A stretch of 64,000 nt of DNA, from assembly GCA_963782885.1 (NCBI GenBank), contig CAWALL010000002.1, forward strand, positions 310,001-374,000. The letters run 5' to 3'. The position numbers were made by a program, and so were the translations under genes. Shown here in pieces: positions 17,641-24,619 of this stretch. Below the pieces are notes generated by a model, which was not told the origin of the DNA, did not search any database, and worked only from the letters and a program-made list of their open reading frames with translations. The DNA comes from DATAOG01 sp963782885. GTDB taxonomy: Bacteria > Pseudomonadota > Alphaproteobacteria > Geminicoccales > Geminicoccaceae. Position 1 is the first letter of the stretch. Every line of letters starts with the position of its first letter.

Positions 17641-18141
17641 ATGGTTAGGGAGATCGCGTCCGTGAACGAGACCTCGGAGTTTGTCAGCGTCGCTGCACTC
17701 ACGGCCGAAATCGTGTCGGCCTATGTCTCAAACAACCAAATCGCCATCGCGGACCTCCCCGGGCTCATCACTGCCGTGGCAGGCCGCCTCAACAAGGTCG
17801 GAGCCGAGCCTGAGCAACCGGCAGAGGAGAAGTCCGAGCCGGCCGTGTCCGTGCGCCGTTCGGTCCGCCCGGATCATCTCGTCTGCCTGGTCTGTGGCAA
17901 GCCGCAGAAGATGCTCAAGCGCCACCTGGCGGTCCGGCACGAGCTGACGCCTGCCGGGTACCGCGAGCGTTTGGGTCTCAAGGCCGACTACCCGATGACG
18001 GCGCCAAACTATGCGCAGCAGCGGCGCGAGGTCGCGCTTGCGACCGGCCTGGCGCGGCCAAAGGAGTCGAAACAGCAGGGGAGAAAAGGCAGGCGCGTCA
18101 CTGAACGAGGCGAGCGACGGGGGACGTTTGCTGGCGCGTAA
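17641..18141 (+). CDS. MucR/Ros-family zinc-finger transcriptional regulator (copy 2)
   Basis: Starting at ATG 17641 the protein has 166 residues; a GTG 21 bp later is an alternative start that would match the length of copy 1 better. The zinc-finger block RPDHLVCLVCGKPQKMLKRH and LAVRHELTPAGYRERLGLKA is nearly identical to copy 1 (14371-14856), as is the acidic linker before it. The divergence lies at the two ends. Two close copies 3 kb apart point to a local duplication, perhaps with different targets. The C-terminal tail is Arg/Lys-rich. Confidence 0.92.
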   Translation: MVREIASVNETSEFVSVAALTAEIVSAYVSNNQIAIADLPGLITAVAGRLNKVGAEPEQPAEEKSEPAVSVRRSVRPDHLVCLVCGKPQKMLKRHLAVRHELTPAGYRERLGLKADYPMTAPNYAQQRREVALATGLARPKESKQQGRKGRRVTERGERRGTFAGA

Positions 18142-18225
18142 TCGCCGAATTCTGGAAGCCTAACGTGATCGCGAGGACAGCGGGTTTGCTCTCCGGAGGT
18201 CGAAGGCACTATCGAGGAGGCCCCG

Positions 18226-18525
18226 ATGCCTGATCCCCTTCCCAGACCACCCGGTCGCCCACCGGGCGAGCCGATCATCATCAAAAACCCGCCTCGACCG
18301 TCGGAGGTCGTGGAGATCGACGGGTCCTTGGACGAAGACGACGATCCGGAGATCAAGAAGTCGCCGGATATCATCCCCGAAAAGCCCCCACCACCTGCAC
18401 CCTGGGACCGGGCCGATCACCCTTCCGACAGCCATTCGTGCTCGGCCGTGCCGTGCCGCTTCGTCGGCCTCGTCACGCAACGCCCTCAGGGCTACGCGCC
18501 AGCCGCTCCCCACGGGTTCGCATAG
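18226..18525 (+). CDS. Small proline-rich acidic protein
   Basis: The 99-residue protein begins MPDPLPRPPGRPPGEPIIIK and has an acidic middle (EIDGSLDEDDDPEIKKSPDI). A good GAGGAGG Shine-Dalgarno stands 7 bp before the ATG. No known domain is visible and it is likely disordered. The reading frame after about residue 62 may be non-coding in other strains. It precedes the VOC gene by 10 bp. Confidence 0.5.
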   Translation: MPDPLPRPPGRPPGEPIIIKNPPRPSEVVEIDGSLDEDDDPEIKKSPDIIPEKPPPPAPWDRADHPSDSHSCSAVPCRFVGLVTQRPQGYAPAAPHGFA

Positions 18526-18535
18526 GGCCACTGAT

Positions 18536-18916
18536 ATGCACCACTCCCGTCTCTGCGCCGTGCTGATCGACTGCAAGACCTCCGATGTGGACGAGGCCGC
18601 CCGCTTCTGGGGCGAGGCGCTGGGTCGCCCCGTGGACCCCGGCCATCCGGGCAGCCGCGGCAATTACCGCATGCTGGAGACCCCACCCGATGAGCCCATC
18701 GTGCAGATCCAGCGCGTAGACCACGAGAGTCGCGTCCACATAGACATCGAGACCGACGACATCCCTGCCGAAGTGACGCGGCTGGGGAAACTAGGCGCCA
18801 AGGTGGTGCACCGCCTGGAGCGATGGGTGGTGATGCAGGCGCCGACAGGCCAACGCTTCTGCGTCGTACGGGTACAGCGTCCTGGTTTCCCGAAGAACGT
18901 CACCCAGTGGGACTAA
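18536..18916 (+). CDS. VOC-superfamily (glyoxalase-like) protein
   Basis: The 126-residue protein has the single-repeat VOC layout: LCAVLIDCKTSDVDEAARFW and GEALGRPVDP at the N-terminus, RVHIDIETDDIPAEVTRLGK in the centre (His and Asp of the metal site region), and WVVMQAPTGQRFCVVRVQRP at the end. VOC proteins are metal-dependent lyases, dioxygenases or binding proteins; the substrate is not evident. Many close relatives are annotated glyoxalase/bleomycin resistance protein without proof. It probably forms an operon with the small protein before it. Confidence 0.85.
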   Translation: MHHSRLCAVLIDCKTSDVDEAARFWGEALGRPVDPGHPGSRGNYRMLETPPDEPIVQIQRVDHESRVHIDIETDDIPAEVTRLGKLGAKVVHRLERWVVMQAPTGQRFCVVRVQRPGFPKNVTQWD

Positions 18917-18986
18917 GAATTGATCCTTTTGCCATCTGGCAGCAGCGCGACGCCCGATTGCGGGCCGAAGGGGCGAAGGGGCCTTG

Positions 18987-19118
18987 CTCGTTCAGCTCCT
19001 CGTCGAGCGGGTCGACGTGTAGGAGGATGCGCTCGAGGTACGGATCAGGGCCGAGGGGCTCGTGAGCCTGGTCGGGGAATTCCAGCAGGGCGACGAGCGG
19101 ACGGCGAGGGCGGCGTGA
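18987..19118 (+). pseudogene. C-terminal remnant of a second serine recombinase
   Basis: The frame reads LVQLLVERVDV, a stop (TAG), then EDALEVRIRAEGLVSLVGEF and GDERTARAA before TGA at 19116-19118. This aligns residue for residue with the C-terminus of the intact recombinase (VQLLVERVDLQEDALEVRIR), with the stop at the LQ position. Everything upstream has been lost. It overlaps the start of the second HTH gene in the same ATGA fashion as the intact module, so this was once a full copy. Confidence 0.85.
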
Positions 19119-19534
19119 TGAGCGGCGTCCAGACCCGGCTCGACGGCACGACGCTGGTCGTCCGGATTCCAATGCGGTTCCAGCGCCGGGGCGGCCGCAA
19201 GCGCATCGTCGCGCCGGATGGCACCGCGATCGTGCCGGCGTCGAAGCCGCAGCCGGACGGCACGCTGGTCAAGGCGCTGGCGCGGGCGTGGCGGTGGCAG
19301 CGGATGCTCGATGACGGCGTTTACGCCACCGTCAGCGAGATCGGCGACGCCGAGAACATATCGAAGAGCTACGTGAGCCGGATCCTCCGGCTGGCGCTTT
19401 TGGCGCCCGACCTCGTGGAGGAGATCCTCGCAGGGACGGCGGATCAGGCGCTGATGCTGGAGCAGCTGGAGCGGCCGCTGCCGGCAGCTTGGGAGGAGCA
19501 GCGCGCTCGCATTCTCGAACCTTGGATGTCGTGA
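19118..19534 (+). CDS. HTH protein of the recombinase module (copy 2)
   Basis: The protein has 138 residues and is nearly identical to copy 1 over residues 1-115, including the helix-turn-helix SEIGDAENISKSYVSRILRL. The C-terminus reads LERPLPAAWEEQRARILEPW, whereas copy 1 diverges after WEEQR. It remains open although its recombinase partner is a remnant, so it has probably been kept either by chance or for its own regulatory use. Target sites are unknown. Confidence 0.7.
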   Translation: MSGVQTRLDGTTLVVRIPMRFQRRGGRKRIVAPDGTAIVPASKPQPDGTLVKALARAWRWQRMLDDGVYATVSEIGDAENISKSYVSRILRLALLAPDLVEEILAGTADQALMLEQLERPLPAAWEEQRARILEPWMS

Positions 19535-19832
19535 AAATAGGCCTCTGGCCCAACAGAATTCCGCCGCCCGTCCGTTTGATGCCAGGCAGTCAAAAAGGGC
19601 TGTTGCCGAGAACGCCCGCTTTCTATTTCACCACCTAGAGATGCCCAACTTCCGCAAGCCCAATCGCCAGCACCTTTCGGTCGAACCGCCTGAGACTCAC
19701 GAAAGCAAGACCAGTGGCATCATCGGAGCCCGGGAATCTCTACAACCTTGTGACAGGCTGCATCCTTCACTAATCTGACCGCAAGTAGTATCTCAGTGCA
19801 TACCTGATCGCGCCCGAATATGATTGCCGCGA
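19535..19832. other. Intergenic region upstream of cas3
   Basis: No gene is seen in these 298 bp. The composition becomes less GC-rich towards cas3, in keeping with a promoter. The best promoter-like pair is listed separately at 19748-19776. Confidence 0.45.
19748..19776 (+). promoter_or_regulatory. Candidate cas3 promoter
   Basis: TTGTGA (19748-19753) and TAATCT (19771-19776) are separated by 17 bp, about 57 bp before the cas3 start. The -35 matches the sigma-70 consensus at four of six positions, the -10 less well. Confidence 0.3.
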
Positions 19833-20333
19833 ATGGCACGAGATCTCGGTCGTCCGTTGTGGCAGGCGTGGGGCAAGGCCCGTCCCGCGCCGGACGCGCT
19901 GCATTCTTGGCACCCGCTGGTCTATCACTGTCTCGACGTTGCCGCGGTCGGCGAGAGCCTCCTGCACGAGCGCCCCCAACTCCTGGCACGCCTGGCAACG
20001 CGCTTTGGCTCCAATGTCGAGCCATTTGCCAGCACCGTCGTTTTCCTGCTGGCGCTCCACGACATCGGCAAGCTGTCGCGTGCGTTCCAGGCCAAGGTCC
20101 CGGAGCTGTGGCCCGAGCACTTGCTCGGGCCGCTCCCAACGGAGCCGCCGCGCGACCCCGGACATCCGGTGACCGGTGCTTGGCTCCTGCAACGATCGCT
20201 CGCCGGAGAGCTCGCTCCCCTCTTCCCTGCTTGGAGCGAGCGGACCGGCGACCTGCTCGCGCCGTTCGTCGGCCACCACGGGCGACCGGTGTCCGAAGCG
20301 ACAATCGCCGAAACCAGAATTCTCGGAACGTGA
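19833..20333 (+). CDS. cas3: Cas3, N-terminal part of HD nuclease domain (frameshifted)
   Basis: From ATG 19833 the frame gives 166 residues and stops at 20331-20333. It holds most of the HD nuclease of a type I-E Cas3: YHCLDVAAVGESLL (first metal ligand region), LALHDIGKLSRAFQ (His76-Asp77) and FVGHHGRPVSE (His148-His149). Cas3 is the helicase-nuclease that shreds DNA marked by Cascade. The family is a single protein of about 850-950 residues, and the HD domain normally continues to an SLxDWIGS motif, which is found here only in the next frame. A one-base shift between about 20295 and 20334 would join the two. It could be a real mutation, a programmed event or a sequence error. Confidence 0.88.
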   Translation: MARDLGRPLWQAWGKARPAPDALHSWHPLVYHCLDVAAVGESLLHERPQLLARLATRFGSNVEPFASTVVFLLALHDIGKLSRAFQAKVPELWPEHLLGPLPTEPPRDPGHPVTGAWLLQRSLAGELAPLFPAWSERTGDLLAPFVGHHGRPVSEATIAETRILGT

Positions 20334-20334
20334 G

Positions 20335-22569
20335 ATGTTCGGCGGGCAGGCTGTGGCGGCCGCCCGGGACTTCCTGGCCACGATGCGCGCCCTGTTCGAG
20401 CCCGACCCTCTGCCCAAGCCCGACGGCAAGGCGCTCAGAACAGCGAGCTGGTCGCTTGCCGGGCTGACAGTTCTGGCGGACTGGATCGGCTCGCGCCAGT
20501 GCTGGTTTCCATACGCCGCGCCCGAGCGCGACCCTCGAGCCTACCTCACCGAGGTCGCTCGACCTCGCGCTGCCGAAGCTCTGCGGCTGGCCGGGATCGC
20601 ACCCGCACCACCGTCTAACGCGGCTGGCTACCGCGCAATTACCGGACAGAGACATCACCCGACGCCCACCCAGAGCTGGGCAGAGTCAGTTGAGCTGCCC
20701 GAAGACCCGTTCGTCGCGTTCGTCGAGGACGTGACCGGCGGCGGCAAGACGGAGGCGGCCCTGATCCTCGCGCATCGTCTGCTGGTAGCTGGCCGTGCCC
20801 GTGGGCTCTACGTGGCCCTGCCTACCATGGCCACGGCCAACGCCATGTATGACCGGCTGGCCGCCTGCTACCGACGGTTGTTCGTGGACGGTGAGACCCC
20901 ATCCCTCGCTCTCGCCCACGGGAGCGCGCGCCTCCACCAGGGTTTCCGGGCGAGCTTCGAGGGAGTTGCCGACCCGGGCCGGGCGACCGAGCGCGAGGAG
21001 GAGGCCGAGGCGGACGCCTCGGGTGCGGCCTGCGCCGCCTGGCTCGCCGACGATCGCCGCAAGGCGTTCCTTGCCGATGTCGGGGTCGGTACCATCGATC
21101 AGGCATTCCTCGCGGTGCTGCCGGCCAAATACCAATCGCTGCGCCTGCTCGGTCTTGCCGAGCGGGTGCTCGTCGTCGACGAGGCGCACGCCTACGATGC
21201 GTACATGGGCCGCGAGCTGGAGCGGCTGCTGGAGTTCCAAGCCGCACTCGGCGGCAGCGCGATCGTTCTCTCCGCGACCCTGCCGCGAGCGGTGCGGCAA
21301 CCATTGGCAACGGCCTTCGCCAGAGGGCTCGGCCGGGAGCCGCCGCTATTGCAGGCGCACGACTATCCGCTGGTCTCGATAGTGACGGCGGATCGCGTGC
21401 ATGAGGAAGCCAAGGAGCCGCGAGCCGATCTCCGGAGGGTGGTCGAGATCGAGCGGCTGCCGGACGAGGCGAGGGCGCTTGACCAGATCGCCGAGGCCGC
21501 CAGAAGTGGCGCCGCGGTCGCCTGGGTGCGCAACACCGTCGACGACGCGTTCGACGCTGCGGGCCTGCTGCGCGAGATGGGCGTCGAAGTCGCGCTGTTC
21601 CACGCCCGCTTTGCCATGGGCGACCGGCTCGAGGTCGAGCGCGCGGTTGTGGGCCGGTTCGGCAAACAGGGCGATCCGACGCGCCGCCCGGGGGTGCTGG
21701 TCGCGACCCAGGTGATCGAGCAGTCGCTCGATCTCGACTTCGACCTGTTGGTCTCGGACCTCGCGCCGATCGATCTGCTTCTCCAGCGCGCCGGGCGGCT
21801 CTGGCGACATCCCGCGCGGCCACGGCCGATCCCTGGCCCACGCCTGCTTGTCGTCTCGCCTGATCCGGCGGCAAAGATCGGGCAGGATTGGTACGCGGCC
21901 GCCTTCCCGCGCGCCGCCTGGGTGTACAAGAACCACGCGCTGCTCTGGCTGTCGGCCGTGGCCCTGTTCGGCCGCGAGCGGGTCCGCGTTCCCGAGGACG
22001 TGCGGGCGCTGGTCGAGGCGGTGTACGACGATGCAGGCGTGGAGGAATGGGCACCGGCGGCCCTCCAACGAAACGTCATCAAGGCCCTGGGCGAGGCGCA
22101 AGCGGCCCGGTCCCTGGCGCAGACGAACCTGCTTTCGGTGAGCAAGGGTTACGGCGGCGATCATCCGGGCTGGGACGAGGACACGCGCACGCCGACCCGC
22201 CTCGGCGAGGAGATGACGACGTTGCGCCTCGCCCGCGTCGAGGGTGAGCGGCTCATGCCGTTCTGTGTACCCGGCGACGAGGACCGGCACAGCGATCCGC
22301 TTCGACATCGCGCCTGGGCGCTCTCCGAGATCTCGGTGCGAAAGGCGCGGGTCTTCGGCGTACCCGAACCTCCGGCCCCGTTGCGCTCAGCCACTGACGC
22401 GGCGCGCCGCAGCTGGACCCGTCATGACGAGCTCAAGCTGCTGCTACCGCTGTTTGAGCAAGCGCCCGGCATCTGGCAGGGGACCGTCCTTGGCCGCAAG
22501 GCGGAGGAGCTGACCGTCCCCTACACCCGGACCGAGGGCTTGCGGTTTGGGGTGCTCGTGGCTACCTGA
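20335..22569 (+). CDS. cas3: Cas3, remainder of HD domain plus DExH helicase (frameshifted)
   Basis: The frame is open through 20335-22569; ATG 20335 stands one base after the stop of the first part, allowing coupled re-start. Early residues contain VLADWIGSRQCWFP (Asp49), the last metal ligand of the HD nuclease. The helicase follows: Walker A DVTGGGKTEAALILAH (about 132), DEAH box VVDEAHAYDAYMG (about 282), VLSATLP (about 311), then QVIEQSLDLDFDLLVSDLAP and LLQRAGRLWRH in the second RecA domain, and the Cas3 C-terminal domain. All helicase motifs are intact. If the two parts are not joined or do not reassemble, the HD nuclease is dead while Cascade binding without cleavage remains possible, which matters for the crRNA-like element directly downstream. 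Confidence 0.9.
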   Translation: MFGGQAVAAARDFLATMRALFEPDPLPKPDGKALRTASWSLAGLTVLADWIGSRQCWFPYAAPERDPRAYLTEVARPRAAEALRLAGIAPAPPSNAAGYRAITGQRHHPTPTQSWAESVELPEDPFVAFVEDVTGGGKTEAALILAHRLLVAGRARGLYVALPTMATANAMYDRLAACYRRLFVDGETPSLALAHGSARLHQGFRASFEGVADPGRATEREEEAEADASGAACAAWLADDRRKAFLADVGVGTIDQAFLAVLPAKYQSLRLLGLAERVLVVDEAHAYDAYMGRELERLLEFQAALGGSAIVLSATLPRAVRQPLATAFARGLGREPPLLQAHDYPLVSIVTADRVHEEAKEPRADLRRVVEIERLPDEARALDQIAEAARSGAAVAWVRNTVDDAFDAAGLLREMGVEVALFHARFAMGDRLEVERAVVGRFGKQGDPTRRPGVLVATQVIEQSLDLDFDLLVSDLAPIDLLLQRAGRLWRHPARPRPIPGPRLLVVSPDPAAKIGQDWYAAAFPRAAWVYKNHALLWLSAVALFGRERVRVPEDVRALVEAVYDDAGVEEWAPAALQRNVIKALGEAQAARSLAQTNLLSVSKGYGGDHPGWDEDTRTPTRLGEEMTTLRLARVEGERLMPFCVPGDEDRHSDPLRHRAWALSEISVRKARVFGVPEPPAPLRSATDAARRSWTRHDELKLLLPLFEQAPGIWQGTVLGRKAEELTVPYTRTEGLRFGVLVAT
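22540..22568 (+). promoter_or_regulatory. Candidate promoter for the crRNA-like element
   Basis: Inside the last codons of cas3, TTGCGG (22540-22545) and TACCTG (22563-22568) are 17 bp apart and would start a transcript close to the first degenerate repeat at 22575. Both hexamers are weak matches, so this is only a candidate. Confidence 0.25.
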
Positions 22570-22574
22570 TCTCA

Positions 22575-22652
22575 GTTCCCAGAAAAGGGATGAACCGGTG
22601 GTCAGGTGTATCGTCGAGGCCACGCGTTCCCCATCTCCATGGGGATACTCAC
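22575..22652 (+). ncRNA. crRNA-like RNA: two degenerate CRISPR repeats around a 26-nt spacer (CreA/CreR type)
   Basis: First pseudo-repeat, 22575-22597: GTTCCC, a short AGAAAA loop, then GGGATGAACCG. The last 11 bases equal the end of the array repeat and include the 8-nt handle ATGAACCG that Cas6e leaves on crRNAs. Second pseudo-repeat, 22624-22652: GCGTTCCCC as in the repeat, then ATCTCC, then ATGGGGAT. Its stem CCCCAT/ATGGGG stays perfectly paired although two pairs differ from the array stem CCCCGC/GCGGGG, which is compensatory change. Between them lie 26 nt (22598-22623) beginning GTGGTCAGGTGTATCG. The layout matches CreA antitoxin RNAs of CreTA modules and Cas-regulating CreR RNAs: guides processed by Cas6 that send Cascade to a partly matching promoter target to repress it without cutting. 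Position between cas genes fits both. Expression is inferred. Confidence 0.75.
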
Positions 22653-22672
22653 TCCCAGCGAGTGCCAAAGCG

Positions 22673-22696
22673 AAGGTGGTAAGGAGCATCGTAGAG
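22673..22696 (+). promoter_or_regulatory. Probable Cascade target of the crRNA-like element, with AAG PAM
   Basis: AAG (22673-22675), the classic type I-E PAM, precedes GTGGTAAGGAGCATCGTAGA(G) at 22676-22696. Compared with the spacer-like sequence, the first 21 positions differ only at 6, 10, 12 and 18. Positions 6, 12 and 18 are those flipped out in the Cascade R-loop and not read. Binding here would block transcription into the downstream stem-loop, mini-ORF and possibly cas8e. Confidence 0.65.
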
Positions 22697-22740
22697 AGAA
22701 ACGCTATCGACGCGATCAAACTCGGGCTCTAGAAAGCAGA

Positions 22741-22778
22741 GAGCGGCACGCCGGACCCCCATCCAGACAGTGCCGCTC
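22741..22778 (+). other. 9-bp inverted repeat (stem-loop) before the mini-ORF
   Basis: GAGCGGCAC (22741-22749) and GTGCCGCTC (22770-22778) are perfect reverse complements with a 20-nt loop. In RNA this stem would lie just upstream of the strong ribosome-binding site at 22795 and could shield the 5' end of a small transcript. It lacks a T-run, so it is not a typical terminator. Confidence 0.55.
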
Positions 22779-22794
22779 CTCAACTCTCAGCGAC

Positions 22795-22840
22795 AGGAGG
22801 AGGCGTTGTGGTGGCGATAACTGCGCGGACATTAGCCTGA
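22795..22840 (+). CDS. Candidate CreT-like mini-ORF with very strong ribosome-binding site
   Basis: AGGAGGAGG (22795-22803) is the strongest Shine-Dalgarno seen in the window. The first possible starts give either TTG TGG TGG CGA TAA (22806-22820), a four-codon ORF, or GTG GTG GCG ATA ACT GCG CGG ACA TTA GCC TGA (22808-22840), ten codons including ATA and TTA, both rare in such GC-rich DNA. CreT toxins are minimal ORFs with strong initiation and rare codons that trap scarce tRNAs, for example tRNA-Ile(CAU) reading ATA. Position downstream of the Cascade target site fits. It may equally be the leader of the cas8e transcript. Toxicity is not shown by sequence. Confidence 0.4.
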
Positions 22841-22945
22841 GGGTCTAAGTCCGGGCTTCCGGCGGCTCTCCAGGTCGCTGGCAGCCTTTATACCCGCTCT
22901 GACGTATCTCGTCCAGGCTGATGAGCTTTAGGATATGTATTGCTG

Positions 22946-24619
22946 ATGTCTTTGTTTTCTCTTCTTGACGATGCTTGGTTCCCGGTACGGCGGGTGTCCG
23001 GGGCGCGGGCGCGCATCCGCCCGGCCGAGCTGACCGCCGGCATCGAGGACGACCCGATCGTCGCCTTCGACTGGCCGCGGCCCGATCTGGATGCTGGCGC
23101 GCGGGAGTTCCTGATCGGGCTGCTGTCCACCACCTGCTGGCGACAGATCGGGGACGATTGGGAGGACTGGTGGCACGAGCCCCCCGATACCGCCACGCTC
23201 GACGCCTGCTTCGTGGCCTATCGCGATGCCTTCCTGCTCGACGGCCCCGGCCCGCGGTTTCTCCAGGACCAAACCGAGCTGGACGGCGAGCCGGTGCCGA
23301 TCGCGGCGCTCCTGATCGACACGCCGGGCGCCAACGCGCTCAGGAAGAACACCGATCTGTTCGTCAAGCGTGGCCGGATCGACGTGCTGTCGCGCGGCGC
23401 CGCGGCGATCGCGCTGTTCACGCTCAGCGCCTTCGCTCCATCGGGTGGCGCCGGCCATCGAGTGTCGCTGCGCGGCGGCGGGCCGTTGACCACGCTGCTC
23501 CTCCCGGGACCACGCGCGCCCGACCAGCCTTTGCCGCTATGGCACCAGCTCTGGGCGAATGTGTTCTGGGATGACGGCTGGGACGATCCCCTCGAGCGGC
23601 CGGAACGCTTCTTGCCCTGGCTGGCGCCGACCCGCGTCTCCGACAAAGGTCAGGTGACCACGCCCGAGGACGTGCACCCTGCGCAGGCCTTCTGGGGTAT
23701 GCCGCGGCGCATCCGGCTCGACTTCGAGGCCAACGAGGATGGCGCGCCCTGCGATCTCACCGGTGCGGTCGACGCGGTCGTGGTGCGCACCTATCGCACC
23801 CGGCCCCACGGCACCAACTACGCCGCCTGGAGCCTCGGCCACCCCCTCACCCCCTACTACCGCAGCAAGCCAACCGATCCAGAATGGCTGCCCATGCATC
23901 CCCAACCCGGGCGCCTCGGCTATCGCGACTGGGTCGGCCTCGTGCTTGGCGACGCCGACGACAACGTGTCCACCCGGGCGCCGGCCGCTGCGGTGGTGCA
24001 GGCGGAGAAACGGCTCGGCCGGATGGCACAGGAGGTGCGTCGGGGCACGCGCCTGCACGCCGCGGGCTACGACATGGACAACATGAAGCCGCGCGGCTTC
24101 GTCGAGAGCGAGATGCCGGTGCGCATCGTCGTCCAGGCGGTCCAGGACGATTTCGACGTGGTCGTTCGCAATCTTGTCCTCGGTGCGCGCGAAGCGCAGG
24201 GGATCCTCTCCAGTAGCGTACGGCACGCGCTCTGGAACCGCGAGGCTCCGGGCGCCGACGCCGGGCCGCGCGGCCTCGCCCGCGAGCGTTTCTGGGACGA
24301 GACCGAGCGGCCGTTCCACGTGATGGTCGGTGACCTCGCTGAGGCCCTCGAGCAGGCCTCGGACGATGGCGCGATCCTGGAGATCATGCGGCGTACGCGC
24401 GAGCGCTGGCGCGATGCGCTGCGCCAGCGCGTGCTCGCGATTTTCGATGCCCTGGTGCCGCTCGATGCGCTCGAGGAGCGTGACGCCGGGCGGCTCGTCG
24501 CCGCGCGCCGGAATTTGCTGTGGGGGTTGGCCGGCTACGGCAAGGCGGGCGGCAAGTTCTACGCCGAGCTTGCTGTCCCGCCGCCCGAGAGCAGGCACAA
24601 GGGGAGCAAGGCAGCATGA
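22946..24619 (+). CDS. cas8e: Cas8e (Cse1/CasA), large subunit of type I-E Cascade
   Basis: Started at ATG 22946 (MSLFSLLDDAWFPVRRVSGA) the protein has 557 residues, normal for Cse1. It opens with the family signature FSLLDDAWFPV, has a FVKRGRIDVLSRGAAAIALF segment and ends in the four-helix bundle region (LDALEERDAGRLVAARRNLL). Cse1 reads the PAM, starts the R-loop and recruits Cas3. TTG at 22940 in the same frame is a less likely start. The stop overlaps the cse2 start (ATGA). It heads the cas operon running to cas2, separated from cas3 by the 376-bp region with the crRNA-like element. Confidence 0.93.
   Translation: MSLFSLLDDAWFPVRRVSGARARIRPAELTAGIEDDPIVAFDWPRPDLDAGAREFLIGLLSTTCWRQIGDDWEDWWHEPPDTATLDACFVAYRDAFLLDGPGPRFLQDQTELDGEPVPIAALLIDTPGANALRKNTDLFVKRGRIDVLSRGAAAIALFTLSAFAPSGGAGHRVSLRGGGPLTTLLLPGPRAPDQPLPLWHQLWANVFWDDGWDDPLERPERFLPWLAPTRVSDKGQVTTPEDVHPAQAFWGMPRRIRLDFEANEDGAPCDLTGAVDAVVVRTYRTRPHGTNYAAWSLGHPLTPYYRSKPTDPEWLPMHPQPGRLGYRDWVGLVLGDADDNVSTRAPAAAVVQAEKRLGRMAQEVRRGTRLHAAGYDMDNMKPRGFVESEMPVRIVVQAVQDDFDVVVRNLVLGAREAQGILSSSVRHALWNREAPGADAGPRGLARERFWDETERPFHVMVGDLAEALEQASDDGAILEIMRRTRERWRDALRQRVLAIFDALVPLDALEERDAGRLVAARRNLLWGLAGYGKAGGKFYAELAVPPPESRHKGSKAA

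Noticed and set aside
22547..22732. Protein of 61 residues spanning the crRNA-like element (contains VVRCIVEA and VVRSIVER)
   Set aside because: The two similar blocks are guide and target; repeats with conserved stems and handle explain the DNA better. It is kept as an alternative reading for the codon-period pattern.
23537..24598. 353-codon open frame antisense to cas8e
   Set aside because: No motif and opposite to a clearly functional gene.
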